This document shows, piece by piece, positions 1 through 10,100 of a DNA stretch of 64,000 nt. The DNA is from Cohnella thailandensis (GTDB lineage Bacteria; Bacillota; Bacilli; Paenibacillales; Paenibacillaceae). A program made the position numbers and the translations under genes. Position 1 is the first letter of the stretch. Each line of letters opens with the position of its first letter. The notes under the pieces are model-generated. The model was not told where the DNA came from. It worked only from the letters and a program-made list of their open reading frames with translations, and did not search any database. The stretch is taken from positions 186,001 through 250,000 of the forward strand of contig NZ_JACJVQ010000003.1 in assembly GCF_014212135.1 (NCBI RefSeq), read 5' to 3'.

Positions 1-2
1 AC

Positions 3-545
3 TTCGACCAGAAAACGGGAGATTCGCTACGGGGAGGCACGCATCAAGGCTTCCGGGACGGCTCCACTTGGACTCGCGGTCAGGCTTGGGGCATCTACGG
101 CTTCGCGCTCGCCTACCGGTATTTCCGGGATCCTGTCTACCTCGAGACCTCCCGTAGGCTGGCGCGCTACTTCATCGACCATCTGCCGGAAGACCGCGTC
201 GCGTATTGGGACTTCGACGTGCCGCAGGAGGCCGGAACGCCGCGGGACAGCTCGGCTTCGGCCATTGCCGCTTGCGGCATTCTGGAGCTGGCGGAGCATC
301 TGCCGCCGGGAGACCCGGATCGAGAATTCCTGCTTCGTTCCGTGACGGATCAGCTGGAATCGCTGACGAACAACTACTTCACCGCCGGAGACGCGACGGA
401 GGAAGGCTTCCTGCGCCATGGCTCCTACTCGGTGCGGGGCGGAGCTTCTCCGGACGACTTCGTCATCTGGGGAGATTACTTCTATCTCGAGGCGCTGCTG
501 CGCCTTCACCAAGGCACGCCGGGATATTGGTACGAACGCGGGTAA
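3..545 (+). CDS. Glycoside hydrolase family 88 protein (unsaturated glycuronyl hydrolase), C-terminal part
   Basis: The gene enters from the left edge, so only about 180 C-terminal residues are visible. The stretch RGQAWGIYGFALAYRYF, then DSSASAIAACGILEL and DFVIWGDYFYLEALLRL, are characteristic of the (alpha/alpha)6 barrel of GH88 enzymes such as YteR. These remove the unsaturated uronic acid left at the non-reducing end by polysaccharide lyases. No signal peptide can be judged because the N-terminus is missing; GH88 enzymes are usually cytoplasmic and act on imported oligosaccharides. A strong hairpin follows the stop codon. Family assignment is firm; the exact substrate (rhamnogalacturonan or another glycan) is not. 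Confidence 0.9.
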   Translation, partial: FDQKTGDSLRGGTHQGFRDGSTWTRGQAWGIYGFALAYRYFRDPVYLETSRRLARYFIDHLPEDRVAYWDFDVPQEAGTPRDSSASAIAACGILELAEHLPPGDPDREFLLRSVTDQLESLTNNYFTAGDATEEGFLRHGSYSVRGGASPDDFVIWGDYFYLEALLRLHQGTPGYWYERG

Positions 546-592
546 AAAGCCGAGCGGCACAGGGATCTTCCCTGCGCCGCTTCGGCTTTCTT
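544..592 (+). terminator. Rho-independent terminator after the GH88 gene
   Basis: An inverted repeat starts right after the GH88 stop: an outer arm AAGCCGAGCGGC pairs with GCCGCTTCGGCTT, and an inner CAGGG/CCCTG extends it, followed by a TTT-rich tail. It lies between convergent genes and could serve both. Confidence 0.75.
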
Positions 593-620
593 ATAGTTTC
601 TTTTGCTTACTCCGCTAGAT

Positions 621-1298
621 TCACCGCATCTTGTAAGTATAATCCTTGCCTTGAATCGACACGATGACTTTCACCGGCTTCGTGCCTTCGGAAGCCTCTT
701 TCGGAAGTTCGGCTATATAATGCAATGTCCCGGTCTTCAGCGGTTCAATATTCGTGATATTGCTGTAGGTTAAATCGGTGCCTCCGCTTTCCTCGATGGT
801 TGAGAAGCTGCTATATTCGTATTTGTCGTCGTACATTATTTTGACGGAGACGAACTCATCCGATACCCTTTCGGAGGTCAGTAAACTTTTAACCTTTATT
901 ACCGTGTCCAAATAAATATTCCCCGGTTCCTTGACTTCATAATACGAATACAGACTATCCGGATTAGGCGGCTCCACTTTGGAAGTAAAAGCCGCTTTGG
1001 CTATCGTTATCTCGGCAAAATCGGCAATCGTCAGCGCCTTTTGCAACTCGATGACGTCCGCTTCCTGACTGGGCGACGGCTCGGGAGTAGGAGATGGGGA
1101 AGGTTCTTGAGATGGTTTTGTTTCTTCGGCTTTCTTAGCCTCTTCGACTTGCGTCTTGAGAGCTTGGTTTTCGGCCGTCAGCTTTGTTACTTGTTCCTTT
1201 AGTTGAGCGATCTCGTTAGCGGAACCCTTATCTTCGCTGCACCCTGCCAGCGAGGATGCCAACGCCAATGAGACCAATCCATAAATCAGCTTTTTCAC
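621..1298 (-). CDS. Lipoprotein with coiled-coil stalk, function unknown
   Basis: 225 residues starting at a GTG with GGGGG upstream. The N-terminus is a lipoprotein signal (KKLIYGLVSLALASSLAGC), so the mature protein is anchored through Cys20 to the outer face of the membrane. It is followed by a heptad-like coiled coil (about residues 28-57), a Pro/Ser/Glu linker (60-80), and a roughly 140-residue beta-rich domain that I do not recognise; a FxxxLPKEA-like strand pattern near the end suggests an immunoglobulin-like fold. It is convergent with the GH88 gene and stands alone. No function is proposed. Confidence 0.8.
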   Translation of the reverse strand: MKKLIYGLVSLALASSLAGCSEDKGSANEIAQLKEQVTKLTAENQALKTQVEEAKKAEETKPSQEPSPSPTPEPSPSQEADVIELQKALTIADFAEITIAKAAFTSKVEPPNPDSLYSYYEVKEPGNIYLDTVIKVKSLLTSERVSDEFVSVKIMYDDKYEYSSFSTIEESGGTDLTYSNITNIEPLKTGTLHYIAELPKEASEGTKPVKVIVSIQGKDYTYKMR

Positions 1299-1482
1299 GC
1301 AAAGACCCCCATAATTTGTATAAATTACAGGATTCGACTGCTAACGACCAAAATCCTCTTTATCTCCCAAGCTCTATTGAAAAGTTTCCGCTATCAGGTA
1401 CGAGTCGGGATGTTCAGGACAGACGCCGCTCTTTATAATGGGAATAGCATGCCTACATTCCCTCGAGGAGCGTTCAGCCGCA

Positions 1483-2340
1483 ATGAACAAAGCGACCGAT
1501 CACGGCGTCGAACCCGACTCCATCCTTTTCGCGTATAAGCAGCAGCATTCGGAATCGTACTACCACCACGCCCATCGCGGAATCGAGATGCTGTACATAT
1601 ACGAAGGTCATGGCGAGATCATGGTCGACAACCTGACCTATCCGATCGAGAATCATTCGCTCGTCTGGTTCCAGCCTTATCAGCTGCATCGGGTAGCCGT
1701 TCCCCTCGAGCCGGGACGCTCCTACACGCGGACCAACCTGACGTTCGATCCGCATCTGCTCGAGCGTTATCTGGCGCCGTTCCCCGTGCTGGAGAGATTC
1801 TATCGAACGCTGTGGAAGGGCCATCTGCGCAAGCCGTTCTTCACGGACTTGCAAGATTCGCCCATTCCGGCACTGCTCGAGCGGTTCCATCTGGCTCGGG
1901 GAACGGGCTCCCCCGGCCAGGATGAAGAAATCGGGCTCCTTCTGTTGAATCTGATCCAATGGTTGCAGAAGAACCTGTTCAAGGCGGAGGCGGAAGCCGC
2001 TTCGGACATTCCTTCGCGCGCCCAGTCCCATGCGGAGAGGATAACCGAGTGGCTGGACGAGCATTACAGGAAGCCGTTCAAGCTAGAGGAGCTGGCGGAG
2101 AGCCTGCACCTGTCCCCGTACCACGTCTCCCACGTGTTCAAGAAGTCCGCCGGCATGACGCTGTCGGATTACGTGATCCGGCGCCGCGTTCGGGAGGCCT
2201 GCGCGCTGCTCGCGAATACCTCCAAGTCCGTTCAAGAGATCGCTTCGGAGCTCGGAGGACTGTCGACGTCTTATTTCTGCCAGATGTTCAAGCGGGCTAA
2301 AGGCGTATCGCCGGAGCAGTACCGGAGAAGCATTCGCTAG
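1483..2340 (+). CDS. AraC family transcriptional regulator with cupin sensor domain
   Basis: About 285 residues. The N-terminal part (HHAHRGIEMLYIYEGHGEI, then a run of beta strands) is the AraC-type cupin ligand-binding domain. Residues from about 185 to the end form the double helix-turn-helix, with RITEWLDEHYRKPF, LSPYHVSHVFKK, and the family signature ending in YFCQMFKRAKGVSPEQYRR. The ATG at 1483 is chosen because GAGGAG lies 12 bases upstream; an upstream ATG at 1438 in frame has no ribosome binding site. It probably controls one of the adjacent glycan loci (the GH88 cluster to the left or the GH2 operon to the right); which one cannot be told. Confidence 0.85.
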   Translation: MNKATDHGVEPDSILFAYKQQHSESYYHHAHRGIEMLYIYEGHGEIMVDNLTYPIENHSLVWFQPYQLHRVAVPLEPGRSYTRTNLTFDPHLLERYLAPFPVLERFYRTLWKGHLRKPFFTDLQDSPIPALLERFHLARGTGSPGQDEEIGLLLLNLIQWLQKNLFKAEAEAASDIPSRAQSHAERITEWLDEHYRKPFKLEELAESLHLSPYHVSHVFKKSAGMTLSDYVIRRRVREACALLANTSKSVQEIASELGGLSTSYFCQMFKRAKGVSPEQYRRSIR

Positions 2341-2372
2341 CTTACTCTAGTTCCGTCCGGCGATACGCCCGA

Positions 2373-5300
2373 TTATTTCGGTTCGACCTCGGCGATCGTC
2401 AATCGATACTCGAGGTCGTTCATGTAGGTTCCGTCATCGTTATGGAAAATAAGCCCGAGGGTTAGCGGCTCTTCGCCGGCATGAACGACAACGACGAGAC
2501 GGTTGATTCCGCCCAGCAGGACGATCCCGCCAGCCGGGTCCGGAATAAGACTGCCGTTCAGATACAGTTCGTAAGGGTAGTTGCCCGCGACGCGAAGCTT
2601 GCCGGTTCGGCCGGGCTCGGGGGCATGCACGAAGCAGCTGAACAGCCATGGCCTCCCGTTCGGGGCCGGAATGCGGAACAGGCCGTCATCCGGGTGCCGC
2701 TCCCGCTTCAGCATCCATCCGTACAAGCCTTCGCCTAAATTATTTAGCGAAAATTCCGGATCGATGTAATAAGCCCGCATCTCTTCCAGAGGGACATGCG
2801 GCGGACAAGGAAGCGCCATGATCGCCTCGACGGCGGATTCGGCATCCCCTTTGACGCCTTCCAGCACGCCATCCGCGAAGGAGGCGCCCAGATTGCCGAG
2901 CAGCCTGGTGTAGAGACGTACGCTCTTCTCGTCGTCGGGGTTCGGCAGCAGTTGCGAGCAGATCGCCGCTCCTTGCCCGATCGCCGCTCGGAGGAGGAAG
3001 GCGCCCGGCTCCCTCGCTTGCCTTCGATTCAGCTCCACCAACGCCAAGCGGCTGTATTCCGCCGTAAAGCCCCCGATGAAGTAATCCTCCCATGCCGTCC
3101 CTTCCACGCTCACGCATAACGCCTCGGCGTTCTCGACCTCCAAGCGATGGCGGACCAGAATTCGGTTGGTCGTATCCCGAGGGGACAGGAATACCTTATC
3201 GTAGCCGAAGAGATCGACGGGACTTATGCCAAGCATCTCCTCGAACGCATAGACGGCTTCCAGATGATAGGATTCGTGCGGTACCGCTTTGACCGGCCGA
3301 TCCAGCAGCCGGCCTAATGAGGCTTCGCGACGGCTGTCGGCCGGAAGCACGACCACATAGCCCCCGGCTTCCGCGAATCGCCTTGCCGTCTCGGCCACTC
3401 CCGGCTCCTCGAGCAAGGATGCTTCGGCGATAAGCAGTTCGCGTCCGGCAAGCGCTTCGTCGGTCAGGCGGCTTATTGCGTCGTATGCCAGAGTCAATCG
3501 AGCGAGGAATCGTTCCGATTCGCCGCCTGGCTCGGCATAGACAGCCGTTTTTGCCGTCGGTGCCGAAGCCGAAGTTGATGATGACGTGTTCGTGGCCGCG
3601 CTGCCGACGTAGGCGAGCATGTTGCGCAGCAGCAGCATCGCCTGCGGTACTCGATCCGCGTTGCTCATGACGTCGAGCTGGTTCGCGAGGAACATCCCCG
3701 GCCCGCTCCGGTATTCCAACAGCGGAGTCCATAGATCGCCGCCGTCTCCGAAGTCTCCGGTGCCGCACTCGAGCAGCATCGTATAATCGCCGGTTACCGG
3801 CTTGAAGAACGCGGCGCCGATGATCGGATCGGGACCTTCTTCGCCGGAATCTTCGTGCCAGAACATCAGATCGTCGTCGCCGAGCCCCTCCAGAACCGGA
3901 TGAGCATAGCTTCCCGCGTGGGCTCTCATAAAGCCGCGGCGAGAGAGCGCCAGCTTGCCGAGCGAGAGCTGCCTCTGCTCCAGCAGAAGCAGACGGCCGC
4001 CCGACGCCACGAAGCGCTGCAGTCTGCACTCGAGGCTCCCGTCCGGGTCGGATCTGCCGCTTCCTACGATCAGCACGGATCCCCCTCCCAAATTGGCGAT
4101 ATCCGACTCTCCGATTCGCTCGCAGGCCGGGACCAACGCTCGAACGATCTCATAATCCGAGTCTCCGCCTGCGTAAGCGACCGGGCCTGCCAGCCGCACG
4201 GGCTCGGACTTGAGGCTCGCCGAATAGATCGAATAATCGACATTCAGCTCGTGAACCGTCTCCCCGTCATGCTTCAGGACGGCCGCGAGCGCGGCTTCGG
4301 CGCGGCGGCTCCCCGCCTTGTCCGGCGTCCAAATCAGCTCCAGGGTTCGGCGCTCCGCCGGCTCCTGGCGGAAGCGGAACGTCTCCTTGAAGACGACGCG
4401 CCCCTCCTGCACGATCCGGGCTTCGACGGCGACATCCCTCGCCCGAAGCGTGTCGTTGTAGACGTCGAAGCGTCGGCGAATCGGCTCGTCGTCGTAGAAG
4501 GAGCGATTGTACTCGGACGGGATGATCGTCGCCGCCTTGAACGCCGCCGCCATGACGGCGAAAGCCGGGTTCGGCCTGCAGGCCGGATACTCCTCCGGCA
4601 GCAGCCCATTATTTAGAGTCAGCGAGTAAGCCGGAATGCGATCGAAAGAAACGCCGGCCGTCGCCGGTTCTCCCTTCGAGAGCACAACGTCCTCATCCGG
4701 CATCGCCCGCATGAAATAATGCGCGAAGTTGAACGTGCTGATGCCGGACACGCCCCGGCGTCTGGCGTATTCCACGAACAGCCGCTCCTTCTCGGCCAAG
4801 CCGAGCGTGCTCTCGTCGGTTCCCCGATAGGCCGAGAGCCCCGAGTAAGGGCTGGCGTTCTGCGGGCAGATATACCACCAGCCGCCGTGCTCGCCGAAGA
4901 CGAGCGGAACGGCTCGGTCCCACTGCTCGATCGTGCCGTCGATGTTGTAGTGGCGGCTCTCCACCTCGGTCAGCTCCTTCGGGAGCAGCCGGTTGTCGCC
5001 TTCCGCGATAATCGGACGAGTCGGATCGATCTCCTTCATCATCGCCATCCATCCGGGCATGAACCGTTTAAACCCGTCGCGGCCGTCGACCCAGCGCATC
5101 TCGTTCTGCAGGCTCCACAGGATGACGGACGGGCGGTTCTTGTCCCGGCGAAGGAGCCGCCGGATATGGGCTTCGCAATTCGCGAGATAGTCGGGATGGT
5201 CCGCCTGCATTTTCTTCGCCGAGCCGTAGATCGCCGTCTCGTCGACGATGAGCATGCCTTCCTCGTCCGCGATGTCCAAGTAAAGCGAAGGATACGGCTC

Positions 5301-6425
5301 CGCATGAAGCCGGATGCTGTTAATGCCGACCTCCTTGCACATCCGATACCAATTGCGTACGTAAGCTTCCGTCATCTGGATGGCGCCCTGGAAGTGCCAG
5401 GAGTCCCCTCTCAGGTTGATCGGCACGCCGTTCAACACGAATTGCGGCCCTTCGGTCCAGATTTCCCGGAAGCCGAACGTCTCCGTGAGAACGTCGACCT
5501 TCCTGCCGTTCAGCCTCAGCTCCAGCTCCGCCTCGTAGAGGAACGGAGAGTCCGGGCTCCAGAGCTTCGCCTCCTGCCAATCCAGCCGGAACGCGGCCCG
5601 GTACGTCCGGATGCCTCCCGCCGTCTCGTTCTCGCATAGACTGGGCGCCGACCCGCTCGGCAGAACCTCCGCCTCCGATCGCAGAACGGGCTCGCCGGCC
5701 GGCCCGCTCCCCCGCTCCCTCACTCGCAGCGTCGCCGTCAGCAGATGGCGCTCGGGATCGTAGCCGCCAGCCTTATCCGTCGATTCTACAGCCGCATCCA
5801 CCTCGAGAGTCCCCTGACGGTAAGAGGTTCGAACGACGACATCCGCCAACGCGACGTTCGGATAGCTCTCCAGCCACGCATCCTGCCAGATTCCCCGGCA
5901 CACGTAGCTGAACCACGAGCCGGTCAGCCCGGTCGACTTCTGCTGACCCGAGGCGATCGTAACGGTGTCGAAGCTGCCGCAAACGACATGGAGCTCATGC
6001 TCGCCGCCGGGCGTTACGCGGTCCGTGACGTCGAGCCGGAGCGGCAGGTAGCCGTCCTCCCAGACGGCGAACCTCTCCCGATCGAGATAGATGGCCGCCT
6101 TCTCCATAATGCCGTCCAATCTCAGCACGATGCGCTGCCCGGCCATTTCTTCCGGAACGCGGAAGCTGCGATGCAGCACGCCAGCATCCGCCGCCTGCCA
6201 TTCCTTCGGGTAGCCGTTCAGGTCCATCGGCGCATAGCCATGCTTCGGAATCTCTCCCCAGAGCTTCCCTTGTCCGTTCACGAAGGAGCTTCGCCAGCTC
6301 GAAGGAACCCGAACCTTCCGCTCCTCGTACACGAGCCGGTCCGGGAGATCGCGCCGCAGAGGCTCGCCGTAGAGCGGCATGAAATCCCACTCTCCGTTCA
6401 AACAAATAGCGTGCCGCGCCGTCAT
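2373..6425 (-). CDS. Very large glycoside hydrolase family 2 protein (beta-galactosidase/glucuronidase-like)
   Basis: 1350 residues, longer than the 1000-residue LacZ type. The N-terminus (GEWDFMPLYGE, VPSSW) is the GH2 jelly-roll sugar-binding domain, followed by an immunoglobulin-like domain and a TIM barrel. The acid/base glutamate is in ILWSLQNEM (about residue 441) and the nucleophile in VFGEHGGWW (about 511). Beyond the barrel come two regions resembling glutamine-amidotransferase-like (trimerisation) folds and a C-terminal beta domain. No signal peptide, so cytoplasmic. The start codon overlaps the stop of the upstream mutarotase-like gene by four bases (ATGA), so the two are translationally coupled. 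Substrate is not evident; the operon partners suggest plant or microbial polysaccharide fragments. Confidence 0.9.
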   Translation of the reverse strand: MTARHAICLNGEWDFMPLYGEPLRRDLPDRLVYEERKVRVPSSWRSSFVNGQGKLWGEIPKHGYAPMDLNGYPKEWQAADAGVLHRSFRVPEEMAGQRIVLRLDGIMEKAAIYLDRERFAVWEDGYLPLRLDVTDRVTPGGEHELHVVCGSFDTVTIASGQQKSTGLTGSWFSYVCRGIWQDAWLESYPNVALADVVVRTSYRQGTLEVDAAVESTDKAGGYDPERHLLTATLRVRERGSGPAGEPVLRSEAEVLPSGSAPSLCENETAGGIRTYRAAFRLDWQEAKLWSPDSPFLYEAELELRLNGRKVDVLTETFGFREIWTEGPQFVLNGVPINLRGDSWHFQGAIQMTEAYVRNWYRMCKEVGINSIRLHAEPYPSLYLDIADEEGMLIVDETAIYGSAKKMQADHPDYLANCEAHIRRLLRRDKNRPSVILWSLQNEMRWVDGRDGFKRFMPGWMAMMKEIDPTRPIIAEGDNRLLPKELTEVESRHYNIDGTIEQWDRAVPLVFGEHGGWWYICPQNASPYSGLSAYRGTDESTLGLAEKERLFVEYARRRGVSGISTFNFAHYFMRAMPDEDVVLSKGEPATAGVSFDRIPAYSLTLNNGLLPEEYPACRPNPAFAVMAAAFKAATIIPSEYNRSFYDDEPIRRRFDVYNDTLRARDVAVEARIVQEGRVVFKETFRFRQEPAERRTLELIWTPDKAGSRRAEAALAAVLKHDGETVHELNVDYSIYSASLKSEPVRLAGPVAYAGGDSDYEIVRALVPACERIGESDIANLGGGSVLIVGSGRSDPDGSLECRLQRFVASGGRLLLLEQRQLSLGKLALSRRGFMRAHAGSYAHPVLEGLGDDDLMFWHEDSGEEGPDPIIGAAFFKPVTGDYTMLLECGTGDFGDGGDLWTPLLEYRSGPGMFLANQLDVMSNADRVPQAMLLLRNMLAYVGSAATNTSSSTSASAPTAKTAVYAEPGGESERFLARLTLAYDAISRLTDEALAGRELLIAEASLLEEPGVAETARRFAEAGGYVVVLPADSRREASLGRLLDRPVKAVPHESYHLEAVYAFEEMLGISPVDLFGYDKVFLSPRDTTNRILVRHRLEVENAEALCVSVEGTAWEDYFIGGFTAEYSRLALVELNRRQAREPGAFLLRAAIGQGAAICSQLLPNPDDEKSVRLYTRLLGNLGASFADGVLEGVKGDAESAVEAIMALPCPPHVPLEEMRAYYIDPEFSLNNLGEGLYGWMLKRERHPDDGLFRIPAPNGRPWLFSCFVHAPEPGRTGKLRVAGNYPYELYLNGSLIPDPAGGIVLLGGINRLVVVVHAGEEPLTLGLIFHNDDGTYMNDLEYRLTIAEVEPK

Positions 6426-7093
6426 CCGCCTAACCTCCCTTGCTCACTAGCTTCAAGAACAAGCGGCAGCTTCCGCCAAACCTCTTCCCCCGGGGGCGCG
6501 TCCGTCCACATGACGAAGTGAGGGTCCATCACCGCCTGCCAGTTATCCGGACGCAGGTTCGTCTTCAGCTTCCCTTCGTAAGGCGCCTTCTCGAGCGTGG
6601 CCGGCAGCTCCGAATAGAAGAACAGCACATTCTCATGAAGGCCGATGATGCCGTACTTGTCGCCGTCTCCCGGGCGTTCCTCTTGGTATTGGTAATGGTA
6701 GTACACGTAGCTGGCGATCTCCTCCGGCTTCAAGACGGCGATTCGGCCGTACGGCTTGCGGTCCGGATGCTTGCGGGCCCAATGCTCGGCCGACACCGGC
6801 CGCTGGTAGTGGAAAATGTCCGTCATCGGCGCCCAATGCCGCGCTTGCCCAGCTCCCGCGCCCGGCCAAACGGCCAGCAGCTCCCCCGCCTCGGCGAACA
6901 GGAGATCCGGATCGACCTTCTCCTCTCCCGAGCATTCGTAATAGAGAAACCACTCGTCTCCATAGGTGAACACGCTGGTATTCTCCGCGGGACAACGTTC
7001 CCGCCTTCCTTCAACCGCCCGCTTCATCGCCCGCAAGCAGGCTTCCGGCTCCACTCCCGGCCGGCATTGCGCTCTATACATATAACGCTTCAT
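6422..7093 (-). CDS. Putative mutarotase-like protein (RhaM-type alpha/beta barrel fold)
   Basis: 223 residues from an ATG preceded by GGAGG at five bases; a longer in-frame ORF start lacks a binding site. The opening KRYMYRAQCRPGVE and the tail NLRPDNWQAVMDPHFVMW resemble the start and end of L-rhamnose mutarotase-type dimeric alpha/beta barrels, but the protein is twice the usual length of about 105 residues, so it may hold two such units in one chain (second unit from about residue 115, KPYGRIAVLKPEEI). Such enzymes interconvert sugar anomers. It sits between the beta-helix enzyme and the GH2 gene and overlaps the latter by four bases. The fold is my inference from weak similarity. Confidence 0.5.
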   Translation of the reverse strand: MKRYMYRAQCRPGVEPEACLRAMKRAVEGRRERCPAENTSVFTYGDEWFLYYECSGEEKVDPDLLFAEAGELLAVWPGAGAGQARHWAPMTDIFHYQRPVSAEHWARKHPDRKPYGRIAVLKPEEIASYVYYHYQYQEERPGDGDKYGIIGLHENVLFFYSELPATLEKAPYEGKLKTNLRPDNWQAVMDPHFVMWTDAPPGEEVWRKLPLVLEASEQGRLGG

Positions 7094-7183
7094 GACTACC
7101 TCCGTCGGTTCGATGATTCCATGCTCAAAGCGACCCTCCCCGCGAGGGGGAGGATCGCCCGTTATTAGGCAGCTCAAGATAGC

Positions 7184-10100
7184 CTAAACGTTCGCTTCTT
7201 CCGATACGTTGACTTCATTCGGCACGGCCGATTCTTCCTCCGCTCCGATCTCTTCCGACGCAGCCGCTTCTTCCTCAACGGACGCCTCTTCCGGTACGGC
7301 TGCCTCTTCCTGAACCGCCGGTTCCTCCGGAACGGCCGGCTCCGCTTGCAAGCCAGCCTCCGACGGCACGAGCGAGAACTTCACGTCGTCGAACATCAGG
7401 TAGCTGAACCCGCTGGCATAGAAGCCGACCTTGCCCGACGGCCGATGATTCGGGTCCGCCGCATCCAGCTTCAGGACGTCATCGACGTACACCTTGTACG
7501 TCGTGCCCTGAACCACGACTTTGACGTCGTAGACGGTATTCGCCTGCAAATCGAGCTGCGGCGAGTCGACCGTCTTCAGAATCGTCCAGCTCGGATTATA
7601 AAGAATCCACGAGGACGTTCCGTCCGCCTTGGCCTTGTAGCCGATGCGGGTCGAGCCGACGGAGTCCTGCTTATCGAAGATATACAAGGTTCCGCCGTTC
7701 TCCGGCAGCGTCTCCGGCGTCTTCAGTTTGAATTCGAGCTGATAATCCGTGAACGTCTTATCCAGGATTCCGGTCGCGCCGTTCACGATCTTGTACCAGC
7801 GGTTGCCGTACACGTCGGCGACGACGCTTCGGTTCGGATCGACCGGCCAGCCGTTGCCTCCGGACTCGAAGTTCGTGTAGTGCATCACGTTCGACACGGT
7901 CACGCGAATCTGCGCGGAGATATTCGGATATACCGCCGACGCGACCGTGATGACCGCCTCGCCCGCGCTTACCGCGCTTACGGTTCCGCCCGCATCGACC
8001 GTCGCTGCCGCCGGATTGCTCGATTCCCAGAGCAGGGCCGTGTCCGGAGTGTCCGCGGGGTCTAGCGTGACCGCCAGCGTTTTCTGCTCGCCCGCCGTCA
8101 GCAGCACGTTCGTCTCGGCCGGGAGAATGCCCGCCAGCTGATTCGTCGGCTCCTTGAACTGGATGTCGTCGAGCAGCATGCTAGGCATATCGCTGATGTA
8201 GAAGCCGACCTTGCCCGAAGCGTTAAAAGTCGAATTGGTCGCCTTCAATCGAGGCTGGTCGTTCAGGTAGACGCTGATCTCGCCGCCTCTCACGATGGCC
8301 TTCAGGTTGTATTCCGTATTCGGCTGAAGATCGCGCCCCGGCATCTTGACCTCCTTGACGACCGCCCAAGCGGCGTTGTACAGCAGCCAAGAGGACGTGC
8401 CGTCCGGGCGGTTCCGATAGCCGATCCGGCCGGGCTGGTTCGTGCTCTGCCGATCGAAAATATACAGCGTCGCGTTATCCCCCATCGTCGCCGGAGTCTT
8501 GATCTTGAACGTCAGCTCGTAGTCGGAGAAGTTCTTCTCCTTAACCGAGGAGGCTCCGTTCAGCAGCTTATACCAGTGGTTGCCGTCCTCGGTGACGATG
8601 CTGCGGTTCGCGTCCTGCGGCCAGCCGTTCGATCCGGACTCGAAGTCCGTCCGATCCATGACCCCGTCGCCCTTAGCGACATGAACGACGACCGTAGCCG
8701 TTGCCGACGGGTTCTCCTGCGAGGTTACCGTCACGGCCGTATCTCCGACCGCCACGCCGGTGACGATGCCCTTCGTATCCACGGTCGCGATTGAAGGATC
8801 CGCCGAGACGAAGCTCAGCGCTTGGTTGGTCGCGTTCCACGGAAGGATTGCCGTCTGCAGCTTTACCGTTTGCCAACGGTCCACCGTGATCTCGCCGTTA
8901 TACGCGACAACATCCTGAACCGGGAAGGCATCGGGTCCGTTCGTCGGGCCGACCTTGCCTTCGGTTCCCATCTCGCCGAACGGAATGTTCGGGAAGCCCG
9001 GAATGGCCGTGAATACCGGCGCATTCGGCGCCAGCGAGAGGTCGCCGTTCACCAGATCGACGAAGCCCGGATCGGTCGCGGTCACCCAGTTGTTCGCGTA
9101 CTGCACCAGATTGAACTTGTCGTACGCGCCGTTGGCGTTGGTCGTAGAACTGCGGGTTACCGTCGGGTTGTAAATCACGTTGCCTTGGAACGTATTCGTG
9201 TCCGGGTAATAGCGATTCTCCGTGAAGAAGTTCGCCAGCTCCGGGTATTTCGCCAGATAAGGCGTGCCGACCCAATCGTTGTTCGCCGCGAACAGCGCCT
9301 GCCATTTCGGCATGTAGTTCTTCGCGATCTGGCCTTCGGGGCTGTCGCCCAGATAGAGATCCGCGTAGTCGTACGGCACCTTGGCATCGACGAAAATATT
9401 GTTCTTCGAGAGAATGTGAGCCCCGCCGTTGTTGCGGATAGCCGAGTTGCCCATTTTGTAGAAAATGTTCTCCTCGATCTTAAGTCCCATCGTGAAGTTG
9501 TCCGGGTAAATCCCTTCCACGCCGGGCTTGCCTTCCCCGATGTTGTGGAAGTAGTTGCGATAGATGACGGTGCCTCGGCTCTGCGGCTTCTCCCCTTCGT
9601 TCATGTAGATCGCCCCGAGATCCGAGAACATCTTGCAGACGTCGTAGATCTCGTTGTATTCCACCACATGGTCGTTGCCGAAAATCAGGACGCCCGGATG
9701 AGGCGCGTCATGCAGCTCGTTGTGCGACATTCGGTTCCCGACCCCGGACAGATGGACGCCGGGATTGTACGCCTTGTGGTAGTAGGCGAAGTCGTGAATG
9801 TGCGAGTTCTCGACGAAGTTGTTGCCGGGCTCGAGCGTCGTCCGGTTGCCCCCGGTCAGCGTGACGGCCGTTCCGCCGATGTGATGAATGTGGGTGTTCC
9901 GCACGCCGTTGTAGTTGCCGACGCCGGGAACGATCTCGCTGTAATAGAACCGGCTCTGGGTGTTGATCAGCACGCCGCTGTTCGTGAAGTTGCGGATCTC
10001 GCTGTTCACGATCTCGGTGTGGCTTCCCCCCGCGATGACCGCCGCCGAATCTCTGCCGTTCTCCAGGATCAGCTCCTCGAAGCTGATGTAAGAAGCGTTA

